A DNA stretch of 60,302 bases from Candidatus Poribacteria bacterium (GTDB taxonomy: Bacteria; Poribacteria; WGA-4E; WGA-3G), in contig JAAXHD010000152.1 in assembly GCA_012271015.1 (NCBI GenBank), positions 1 through 60,302 of the forward strand, given 5' to 3'. A program made the translations under genes and the position numbers. Shown piece by piece: positions 53,336-60,302 of this stretch (its first letter is position 1; every line of letters begins with the position of its first letter). Under the pieces are notes generated by a model. It saw only the letters and a program-made list of their open reading frames with translations. It did no database searches and was not told where the DNA came from.

Positions 53336-54379
53336 ATGAAAAAAGAAAAAGTCCGACTCACGGCGACCGTCAAGTGTGCGGGGTGAGCATCAAAACTCGC
53401 TCCGGGTGAGCTTGCGCACATTTTAGGGAAAATCCCGAAATCCACGGACCCGAACCTACTTGTCGGCACTGAAACCTCCGATGACGCTGGGATCTATCGC
53501 ATTTCTGACGAACTCGCGCTCGTTAACACGGTGGACTACTTCACGCCTATCGTGGACGATCCGTATACCTTCGGCGCGATCGCCGCAACGAACTCGTTGA
53601 GCGATGTCTACAGCATGGGTGGTGTCCCGAAAACAGCATTGAACATCACCTGCTGGCCCAAGGCTGACTTGGATCTATCCATCCTCGGTGACATTGTCCA
53701 AGGTGGCACCGAAAAAGCTATTGAGGCAGGAGCAGCGCTTGTCGGTGGGCATACCGTGGATGCCCCAGAGTTGATGTATGGACTCTCTGTAACGGGTATC
53801 GTGCACCCAGAGAAATTCGTCAAGAACTACGGTGCGCGTCCCGGTGAAGTGCTGATCCTCACCAAAAACCTCGGTATCGGTATCCTCACCACAGGACTGA
53901 AATTCGATAAAATCAGCGACGCTGTCTTACCGCAACTCGTCGAATCGATGACCCGACTCAACGCTTCCGCATCATCTGTCATGCTGAAGCACGGTGCAAG
54001 TGCGTGTACAGATGTCACAGGATATGGCTTATTGGGGCATGCATCGGAGATGGCAGCAGGTAACGATGTTCGCTTAAAGATCAATAGCAGTGCTGTACCA
54101 TACTTCGCCGACGCTCCGGCACTCGTTGCGCAGGACACCTATACGCAAGCCTACCTTGCGAATATGACGTTCCTCGCAGACAAGGTTACTTTTCACACGG
54201 ACAGCGATGCGATGCATCATATTCTGATGGAGGCGGAAACATCTGGTGGATTGCTGTTCTCACTTCCAGCAGAGAACGCCGACGCAGCAATAGCGGAACT
54301 CCATGCCGCCGATTGCCCAGAAGCGGCTGTCATCGGAGAAGTGATAGCAGACGATACCGCACATATTGAGGTATTTTAA
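53336..54379 (+). CDS. selD: Selenophosphate synthase with selenocysteine (TGA codon 17)
   Basis: Makes selenophosphate from selenide and ATP for selenocysteine or selenouridine. In the conceptual translation from ATG 53336, codon 17 is TGA (53384-53386), giving VKCAGUASKLAPGEL. Sec17 and Lys20 stand exactly where E. coli SelD has Cys17 and Lys20. The rest of the frame is open to 54379: 347 residues, normal for SelD, with TSDDAGIY, NSLSDVYSMGGVPKTALN and DVTGYGLLGHASEMA. A plain ORF call would start at 53531 and lose the first 65 residues. RBS is not obvious. It lies in line with pyrE. Confidence 0.93.
53384..53411 (+). promoter_or_regulatory. Sec TGA codon and candidate bacterial SECIS hairpin
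   Basis: TGA is followed 12 bases later by GCTC-CGGGT-GAGC (53399-53411), with Gs in the loop about 18 bases from TGA. The 4-bp stem is weak, so the SECIS call is tentative. Confidence 0.4.
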
Positions 54380-54538
54380 TGGCTGTCAGTTGTCAGCAAT
54401 CAGCCATCAGTAAAGAGGGGTTATCGACTTTCAGTATGCTTCGCAGTGAGAACTTTCAGTAGAGAGCATCTGGGGCAGTTGCATAATATATCCCGCCACA
54501 GAACTCTCTGGCTGACTGCTAACTGCTGAAGGCTATAA
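54380..54538. repeat. R1 repeat between selD and pyrE
   Basis: ggctgtcagttgtcagcaatcagccatc ... aaagagg ... ctggctgactgctaactg ... ctgaaggcta. A decayed internal hairpin is at about 54430-54450. Confidence 0.7.
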
Positions 54539-54540
54539 AA

Positions 54541-55062
54541 ATGACAAAAACAGAACTCGCAAAACAGATGCGTGAGGTCTCGTATCTCACAGGAGAATTC
54601 GTACTCCGCTCAGGAAATATTAGCAACTTCTACTGGGACAAGTACCGATTCGAGAGCCATCCTGCGCTGCTCACTGCGATTGCTGAAGAGATGGCGAAAT
54701 TATTGCCATCCGAATGCGACGGTTTAGCAGGTTTAGAATTAGGGGGTGTTCCGCTCGCAACGGCACTCTCGCTGCAAACGGGATTGCCTTGTTTCTACGT
54801 ACGGAAGGAAGCGAAAACGTACGGCACGTGCAACCTCATAGAAGGTGGTGCTCAGGAGGGAAGCACACTCGTCGTTATAGAGGACGTGATTACGACTGCG
54901 GGACAGGTCTGCACGTCTATTGAACAGATCCGCGCCGAAGGATACACGGTTGAACACGTTGTCGCCGCCATTGATCGAGAGGCTGGCGGGGCAGCAAAGA
55001 TTAATGCGCTCGGCTGTTCGTTTGCTTCCGTTTTTACACTCGCGGAGTTGGAAGGATTTTAA
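54541..55062 (+). CDS. pyrE: Orotate phosphoribosyltransferase
   Basis: Couples orotate to PRPP in pyrimidine synthesis. 173 residues, slightly short but complete. The PRPP-binding loop VVIEDVITTAGQVC and the early SGNISNFYWDKYRF segment are typical. Start is ATG 54541 after a repeat-filled gap. Confidence 0.93.
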   Translation: MTKTELAKQMREVSYLTGEFVLRSGNISNFYWDKYRFESHPALLTAIAEEMAKLLPSECDGLAGLELGGVPLATALSLQTGLPCFYVRKEAKTYGTCNLIEGGAQEGSTLVVIEDVITTAGQVCTSIEQIRAEGYTVEHVVAAIDREAGGAAKINALGCSFASVFTLAELEGF

Positions 55063-55250
55063 TTATACCTTGCGGAATAATGACGTGCGTTTGGACTTTG
55101 AAGTGCGTTCCTCAAATCCGCCCTCCATTACATTACGGGCTATGTGCTCTTTAAACGAACTCGTAGCCTGCAACAACGGCGCAGGGTGTTTTGCTGGGGG
55201 TTTTTGCTGGGGTATTTCCTCAATTTCCCCTCGCTTGGGTGTTTCCCCCA

Positions 55251-55317
55251 GATATACGGAAAGACACTTTATGGATCAAACCGACCTGACCGAACCGCAA
55301 GGAACATTAAAAATATG
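55251..55317 (+). repeat. Leader repeat L2, copy at ymdB-like gene
   Basis: 67 bases ending in ACCGAACCGCAAGG, AACATTAAAAATATG, with about nine differences from 57964-58030. The CAAGG supplies a ribosome binding site. Confidence 0.7.
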
Positions 55318-56091
55318 AAAATACTGTTCATCGGAGATATAGTTGGAAAACCAGGCAGATCAGCAACAGTCAGGTTTTTGGAAGAACACCGGCACAAATA
55401 CGACTTCATCGTTGCAAACGGAGAGAACACAGCCGGTGGGAAAGGGTTAACGTTTGAGATCGTCGACCAACTCCTTGCCTCTGGTGTCTCCGCGATTACA
55501 ACAGGGAACCATGTTTGGGATAACAGAGAGATTTTCAACTTTATAGAGACAACACCCCAACTGATACGACCTGCGAACTATCCGACCGATGTCGCAGGAC
55601 GCGGTGTAACCATTGTTGCATCCGATGATGGACAAACTCAACTCGGTGTTATCAATCTCGCCGGACAGATTTTCATGAGCCCTTACACCAATCCGTTTCA
55701 TGCGCTCAATTCGATTTTACCTGAAGTGAAAGCAGTAACACCCTATATCCTCCTCGACTTTCATGCAGAGGCAACCTCTGAAAAAATTGCGATGGGTTGG
55801 CATGCAGACGGTAGGATAGGAGCGGTGCTCGGTACACACACGCATGTTCAGACAGCGGATGCACGCGTCCTGCCACAAGGTACAGCTTACATTACAGATG
55901 TCGGTATGACGGGACCCTATGACTCAGTAATCGGTACAAGAATTGACGATGTGCTCGAACGGTTCTTGACGATGATGCCCACCCGATTCACCGTCGCTAA
56001 AGGGAACGTCAAGCTTTGCGGTGCCGAGATAGAACTTGACGAAGAAACAGGATTGGCAGTGAGTATCACGCCGCTCCAGCATCAGTATTAG
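55315..56091 (+). CDS. YmdB-like metallophosphoesterase
   Basis: 258-residue calcineurin-like phosphoesterase of the TIGR00282/YmdB family, which hydrolyses 2',3'-cAMP-type nucleotides in known members. FIGDIVGKPGRSA gives the first metal ligands; VANGENTAGG and TTGNHVWDN complete the site, with HTHVQTAD later. ATG 55315 follows leader L2; the frame is open to 55144 but that part is repeat. No direct target is shown. Confidence 0.9.
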   Translation: MKILFIGDIVGKPGRSATVRFLEEHRHKYDFIVANGENTAGGKGLTFEIVDQLLASGVSAITTGNHVWDNREIFNFIETTPQLIRPANYPTDVAGRGVTIVASDDGQTQLGVINLAGQIFMSPYTNPFHALNSILPEVKAVTPYILLDFHAEATSEKIAMGWHADGRIGAVLGTHTHVQTADARVLPQGTAYITDVGMTGPYDSVIGTRIDDVLERFLTMMPTRFTVAKGNVKLCGAEIELDEETGLAVSITPLQHQY

Positions 56092-56298
56092 TTAGTCGTC
56101 GGTTATCAGTTATCGGTTGTCAGTTATAAGAGGTTTTTGCTAAACGACACCTGTTAACTGAAAACTGAGGGCTGATAATTGACACCCCTTACGAGAGGTT
56201 TTTGCTAAACACGGGAAACACTTATCAAAAACACCTCTTAACTAACAACTGAAAGGAAATCTGCGTAGCAGATTTCCGCACTGACAACTGAAAACTAC
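56092..56298. repeat. R1 repeat, double-length, between ymdB-like and xseA
   Basis: Several arms (gttatcagttatcggttgtcag; gttaactgaaaactgagggctg; cttaactaacaactgaaag). Internal perfect hairpin GGAAATCTGC-gta-GCAGATTTCC at 56255-56277. Confidence 0.75.
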
Positions 56299-56299
56299 T

Positions 56300-57532
56300 A
56301 TGCAATTAGAGATACCAATGGCAGCAACAAGAACTGTCCGCAGTGTCAGTGAAATAACGGATCTGCTGAAAAGTCTGATAGAACAACAGCCACACCTGCA
56401 AAATGTGTGGGTACAAGGGCAGGTATCTAATTACAACAAATCTGCTGCTGGGCATATCTATTTCACACTCAAGGATGAGAAGAGCCAAATCAGGTGTGCC
56501 CTTTTTCGGAGCAGTGCAGTACGCGTCCGGTTTTCACTGCGTGATGGTGAAGAGGTGCTGGTGCAAGGAAAGATCGGCATCTATGCTGTACGCGGTGAAT
56601 ATCAGATAACAGTCAATAATGTAGAACCGATCGGGATTGGCGCGTTGCAAAGAGCCTTTGAAGAATTGAAACAGCAACTCGCAGATGAAGGCTTATTTGA
56701 CGCACATTATAAAAAACCGTTGCCGGCATACCCGAAAAAAATTGGCGTTGTGACATCCGCAACAGGCGCGGCGTTTCAGGACATCTGTCAGCAACTCCGT
56801 AAGCGGTATCCATTAGCCAAAGTATTGCTACACCCGACGCTTGTCCAAGGCGAGGGAGCGGCAGAAGGGATCGCGCAAGCACTGCAGGTCATGAATCAGC
56901 GAGACGATATAGATGTTTTAATCGTCGGTCGCGGTGGTGGTTCTATTGAGGATCTCTGGGCATTTAACGAAGAACTCGTGGCGCGTGCGATTTTCGCCTC
57001 CACGATCCCCATTGTCTCCGCGGTCGGGCATGAAACAGATTTCACCATCTCCGATATGGTGGCAGATCACCGAGCACCGACTCCATCTGCAGCAATTGAA
57101 CATATCGTTCCAGATCAGGAGGAACTTTTCGCCCAATTAGAGGGATATGACGCGTGGCTACGTAGAATCATAAATGACCAACTTGATGCACAGAAAACAC
57201 GACTCCAAGACCTTGAAACGCGGCTCGCACCGACACGGCGTAAGGACGCAATTTATCAGCTTCACCAAACGGTAGATGCCTTGGATGCTGCGTGTCGGAC
57301 GGCTGTAGAACGTCGACTTAACGATAGTGAACGCGACCTACGAACACTCGCACAACGTTTAAACGCATTAAGTCCGTTAGCCACGTTGGAACGGGGGTAT
57401 AGCATCAGTCGGAAAACAGATGGAGAGGTCCTCACCTCGGCTGAACAAGTGTCAATAGACGATAGGGTTGAGATTCAACTCGCAGATGGACATCTTGCAT
57501 GTCGGGTTGAGGAACTTTCGTCAGAGGAGTAG
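56300..57532 (+). CDS. xseA: Exodeoxyribonuclease VII large subunit
   Basis: Large subunit of the single-strand DNA exonuclease VII used in repair. OB-fold N-terminus (SEITDLLKSL, WVQGQVSNYNKSAAGHIYFTLKD), then the catalytic region (PKKIGVVTSATGAAFQDI, VGRGGGSIEDLWAFN, PIVSAVGHETDFTISD). The 410 residues are usual. Start is ATG 56300; ATG 56318 is an alternative. Paired with xseB downstream. Confidence 0.96.
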   Translation: MQLEIPMAATRTVRSVSEITDLLKSLIEQQPHLQNVWVQGQVSNYNKSAAGHIYFTLKDEKSQIRCALFRSSAVRVRFSLRDGEEVLVQGKIGIYAVRGEYQITVNNVEPIGIGALQRAFEELKQQLADEGLFDAHYKKPLPAYPKKIGVVTSATGAAFQDICQQLRKRYPLAKVLLHPTLVQGEGAAEGIAQALQVMNQRDDIDVLIVGRGGGSIEDLWAFNEELVARAIFASTIPIVSAVGHETDFTISDMVADHRAPTPSAAIEHIVPDQEELFAQLEGYDAWLRRIINDQLDAQKTRLQDLETRLAPTRRKDAIYQLHQTVDALDAACRTAVERRLNDSERDLRTLAQRLNALSPLATLERGYSISRKTDGEVLTSAEQVSIDDRVEIQLADGHLACRVEELSSEE

Positions 57533-57640
57533 CAATCAGCGGTCAGTGGTCAGCACACGGAGTATGCTTACTATCTTTAAAAGTCGGGAATCGGAGTTCC
57601 CTCCTACAATAAGAGTCGGAAATCGGAGTTCCCTCCTACA
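57533..57640. repeat. Two tandem TCGGGAATCGGAG palindromes
   Basis: GTCGGGAATCGGAG...TTCCCTCCTACA occurs at 57583-57608 and again at 57615-57640, after short R1-type words at 57534-57558. Confidence 0.7.
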
Positions 57641-57669
57641 ATTCATAATGCAATGTTATAGGAAAAAAA

Positions 57670-57855
57670 ATGACATTTGAAGAAAAACTTAAAAAACTGA
57701 CACAAATTGTTGAACAACTCGAAGCAGGTAATGAACTACCCCTTGAGGATTCCCTCAAACTCTTTGAAGAAGGTATCGGTTTAATCTCATCATGCAGAAA
57801 GATGCTCGAAAACGCTGAACAACGGGTAGAAACCGTACTCGAAACAGATTTTTAG
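57670..57855 (+). CDS. xseB: Exodeoxyribonuclease VII small subunit
   Basis: 61-residue helical partner of XseA. FEEKLKKLTQIVEQLE, LEDSLKLFEEGI and CRKMLENAEQRVE are the expected helix-turn-helix bundle. The gap to xseA is filled by repeats. Confidence 0.94.
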   Translation: MTFEEKLKKLTQIVEQLEAGNELPLEDSLKLFEEGIGLISSCRKMLENAEQRVETVLETDF

Positions 57856-57912
57856 TAGTTATCAGAGCGTTCGCTACGCTCACTTTCAGTTATCGGTTTT
57901 CAGTTAAAGAGT
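57856..57912. repeat. R1-type repeat before dxs
   Basis: gttatcagagcg ... ctttcagttatcggttttcag, with a GAGCGT...ACGCTC hairpin at 57865-57881. Confidence 0.6.
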
Positions 57913-57963
57913 CTTCACAAGCATCAGTCCAAACCGCTTAGCCTGTAAGCGTAGCGGAGGGCG

Positions 57964-58030
57964 GATATACGGAGAGGCACTTTATTGATGAAACCACCCT
58001 AACCGAACCGCAAGGTAAATTAAAAATATG
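57964..58030 (+). repeat. Leader repeat L2, copy at dxs
   Basis: GATATACGGAGAGGCAC ... ACCGAACCGCAAGG, TAAATTAAAAATATG, matching the ymdB-like leader over 67 bases, start codon included. Confidence 0.7.
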
Positions 58031-59881
58031 TACTTAGAAAAAATTAACACCCCGGCAGATTTGAAAAAACTTGAGATAGACGAACTCAAAACCCTTGCTG
58101 AAGAGATGCGCGCCTATCTATTGGCAGTGCTCTCTGAGCATCCAGGACATTTCGCACCGAACTTCGGGACTGTCGAACTCGCAATAGCATTGCACAAAGT
58201 GTATGACACACCCCGCGATAAAGTCATCTGGGACATCGGGCATCAGGCATATCCGCATAAACTGCTCACCGGAAGGCGGGAATCGTTCTCAACTCTCCGG
58301 CAAAGTGGTGGTATCAGCGGATTCCTCAGCAGAGCCGAGAGTGAATATGATGTCTTTGGCGCGGGACATTCCAGTACTTCCATCGCTGCGGCATTAGGTG
58401 TCGCAACTGCCAGAGACCTCGTCAACGAACATTACAAAGTCGTTGCCATCATAGGGGATGGTGGGTTAACAGGTGGAATGGCATTTGAAGCGTTGAACGC
58501 CGCTGGTGACTTTAGAAACGACATGACTGTCATTCTCAACGACAACAATATGTCCATTTCAGCGACCGTCGGCGCGTTCTCTAAACACTTTCACAAACTC
58601 ACGAGTTCACCACAGTACAACTTCCTTCGCTCTGGTGCCAAGGGACTGATGAATCTGATTTCAGAAGATGCTAAGCAGATAGCACGGAAAATCGAGGCAT
58701 CATTGAAGCCGGGGACGCTGTTTGAGGAATTCGGATTCCGCTACTTCGGCCCCCTTGACGGAAACGATTTAGAGGCGTTGATACCCGTCCTGACGGGCAT
58801 TCGTAGCCTCACAGGTCCAATTTTACTGCATGTCGTAACCGAAAAGGGACGCGGCTATACGCCAGCAGTAGAAGATCCCGTCGGGTTTTACAGTGTCAGT
58901 GGTCCCTTCAATCTGAAAACAGGTAAGACAACCAAACCGAAACCTGAAACACCCGCCTATACGGAAGTCTTCAGCCGAACGTTGATTGAATTGGCGAAAC
59001 GCGATGCCCGGATTGTTGGCGTGACGGCAGCGATGCCCGGCGGCACAGGACTCGATAAGTTTGCCAGCGCATTTCCGAGTCGATGCTTCGACATCGGCTT
59101 GGCAGAGCAGTGCGCCGTTACGTTTGCCGGTGGACTCGCGACCCAAGGCATGCGTCCCGTCGCCGCTATCTATTCCACCTTCCTCCAGCGGAGTTACGAT
59201 CAAGTGTTACACGACGTTTGCATCCAAAATCTTCCCGTTATTTTCGCGTTGGATAGAAGTGGACTTGTGGGCGCGGACGGTCCAACACATCACGGCGTTT
59301 TCGATTTGGCATATCTCCGTTCCATTCCAAATATGGTCGTCATGGCACCCAAAGATGAGAACGAACTACAATCTATGGTGAAGACAGCCGTGGCGTATCA
59401 AGAGGGTCCCATTGCGTTCCGTTATCCGCGTGGCACCGGTGTTGGTGTGAAAATGGCGGCGGAACCGCAGATACTCCCGATTGGAAAAAGTGAAATTGTG
59501 AGAGAGGGTGAGGATGTGCTCGTGATTGCAGTCGGAAACCGCGTCTATCCTGCGCTTGAAGCCGCACAAACGTTAGCCGATTCTGGAATCTCAACGGCGG
59601 TTATTAACGCACGATTTGTCAAGCCGCTGGACACTGAGACGATTCTACCGCTTGCGGAACGGATCGGCAAGGTAATTACGATTGAAGATGGCGTGATAAT
59701 GGGCGGTTTCGGTAGCGCAGTTTTGGAGGCACTCGCTGCAGCAGGTATCAAAGACGTGCAGACCACAAATCTCGGTATACCAGATGAATTTATTGAACAC
59801 GGCGATGTTCAGCAACTCTATGCCCTCTGTAATTGCGATGCCGATGCGGTTGTCCGAACTGCACAAGCCATGTTACAATAG
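58028..59881 (+). CDS. dxs: 1-deoxy-D-xylulose-5-phosphate synthase
   Basis: Thiamine-diphosphate enzyme joining pyruvate and glyceraldehyde 3-phosphate, the first MEP-pathway step. ThDP/Mg motif IIGDGGLTGGMAFEALN with NDNNMSIS, VVTEKGRGYTPAVEDP, catalytic ERPLAEQ-like region as DIGLAEQCAVTFAGGLA, and the C-terminal transketolase domain from IVREGEDVLVIAVG. The 617 residues are typical. ATG 58028 follows leader L2. ispA is not adjacent. Partner enzyme dxr is at 25716-26876. Confidence 0.97.
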   Translation: MYLEKINTPADLKKLEIDELKTLAEEMRAYLLAVLSEHPGHFAPNFGTVELAIALHKVYDTPRDKVIWDIGHQAYPHKLLTGRRESFSTLRQSGGISGFLSRAESEYDVFGAGHSSTSIAAALGVATARDLVNEHYKVVAIIGDGGLTGGMAFEALNAAGDFRNDMTVILNDNNMSISATVGAFSKHFHKLTSSPQYNFLRSGAKGLMNLISEDAKQIARKIEASLKPGTLFEEFGFRYFGPLDGNDLEALIPVLTGIRSLTGPILLHVVTEKGRGYTPAVEDPVGFYSVSGPFNLKTGKTTKPKPETPAYTEVFSRTLIELAKRDARIVGVTAAMPGGTGLDKFASAFPSRCFDIGLAEQCAVTFAGGLATQGMRPVAAIYSTFLQRSYDQVLHDVCIQNLPVIFALDRSGLVGADGPTHHGVFDLAYLRSIPNMVVMAPKDENELQSMVKTAVAYQEGPIAFRYPRGTGVGVKMAAEPQILPIGKSEIVREGEDVLVIAVGNRVYPALEAAQTLADSGISTAVINARFVKPLDTETILPLAERIGKVITIEDGVIMGGFGSAVLEALAAAGIKDVQTTNLGIPDEFIEHGDVQQLYALCNCDADAVVRTAQAMLQ

Positions 59882-59915
59882 AAGCGATTCTCGGATTGCT
59901 GCTTATTCTCCTCTT

Positions 59916-59964
59916 GCCTGTCAAAACTCCGTGCTTTAGTGTGGAGATGTAGACAGGCTTTTTT
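59916..59964 (+). terminator. Terminator after dxs
   Basis: GCCTGTC (59916-59922) pairs with GACAGGC (59952-59958) followed by TTTTTT; inner CTCC/GGAG adds pairs. Likely ends the operon containing dxs. Confidence 0.6.
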
Positions 59965-60059
59965 GTTCACAAAATCTGCCAAAAAGGCAATGGGGTTGGA
60001 TTTTTTGAATATCCCTTCAAAAGTCCAATAGCCCCTCGAAACTCACTAACTTCCTTCTC

Positions 60060-60302
60060 CAGAGCCATTCAATTCTCCACTAATTTTGATCTCCTGCCTA
60101 AAATCATGAGTACTACGGCTAATGTAACTTTATGCTGATTCTGTTCGTCATAATTGTCGGGACAGATGCCCTATCTTTTCTGATACAAGCAGTTTATAGT
60201 AAAACCGAAAAATAAATAGACATTCGCCCCTTCCCTGGTAGGCGAGGTTTCTAACCTCGCTGGGGCAGAGTGTCCTATTATAGTAAAATCCGTAATTACT
60301 TA
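60060..60302. repeat. MITE ends and palindromes at the window edge
   Basis: Lone CAGAGCCATTCAATT end (60060-60074), two direct TTATAGTAAAA ends (60194-60204, 60278-60288) around a GCGAGGTT-tct-AACCTCGC hairpin (60242-60260). The second element may continue past the window. No gene in 59965-60302. Confidence 0.5.

Noticed and set aside
1..60302. CRISPR array
   Set aside because: No regular repeat-spacer pattern was found; recurring repeats are dispersed, not arrayed.

Overview
The window (about 60 kb, roughly balanced base composition) looks like a chromosomal piece of an uncultured bacterium, most like Candidatus Poribacteria or a related lineage. The reasons are secreted LamG and NPCBM proteins, a CRTAC1-type FG-GAP/ASPIC protein, heparinase II/III, an M81 peptidase, xylose-isomerase-like enzymes, and intergenic gaps crowded with short palindromic repeats and MITEs. 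This lineage call is inference from gene content and style, not from a marker search.

Layout. (1) 0.2-9.2 kb, plus strand: a two-gene defence module (PLD-nuclease/SNF2 helicase followed by an Eco57I-type DNA methyltransferase broken by one in-frame TAA), then MITEs, a GxxExxY protein and an AT-rich unknown gene. (2) 9.3-14.1 kb: GNAT enzyme, ndk, an NPCBM protein and two tandem LamG paralogues, each with its own promoter and 3' hairpin. (3) 14.3-30.4 kb, minus strand: a long housekeeping run rpsB-tsf-frr-cdsA-dxr-rseP-UDG-priA-aldolase-ATP-grasp-CRTAC1-TPR; pyrH and uppS, often found in this run, are absent. (4) 30.7-38.0 kb: mixed metabolic genes (APH-like kinase, amidohydrolase, queE, VOC, STAS, heparinase). 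(5) 38.1-49.5 kb: a defence island. A four-gene minus-strand operon encodes an AAA-ATPase/PD-(D/E)XK protein, an HNH-WYL protein, a DarT toxin, and a second DarT whose catalytic Glu is Gly and which is fused to a DarG macrodomain. On the plus strand are a type IIG/ISP restriction-modification enzyme, an AAA ATPase with a small partner, and a Uma2 nuclease. (6) 49.8-59.9 kb: an M81 peptidase, then a plus-strand run of HD hydrolase, sugar isomerase, selD (selenocysteine-encoding TGA), pyrE, ymdB-like, xseA, xseB and dxs.

How it fits together. dxs and dxr supply the first two steps of the MEP isoprenoid pathway; rpsB, tsf and frr serve translation; cdsA and rseP serve the membrane; priA, the uracil-DNA glycosylase and xseAB serve DNA repair. 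The two defence blocks combine restriction-modification with ADP-ribosylation toxin-antitoxin chemistry.

The most interesting signals are: the catalytically dead DarT fused to DarG beside an intact DarT; a dispersed palindromic repeat that fills most operon gaps, carries hairpins with changing arm sequences, and has entered coding sequence in frame; repeated 5' leaders shared by unrelated genes; a shared C-terminal tail on secreted proteins; and the selenocysteine codon in selD. No rRNA, tRNA or CRISPR array was recognised by eye.
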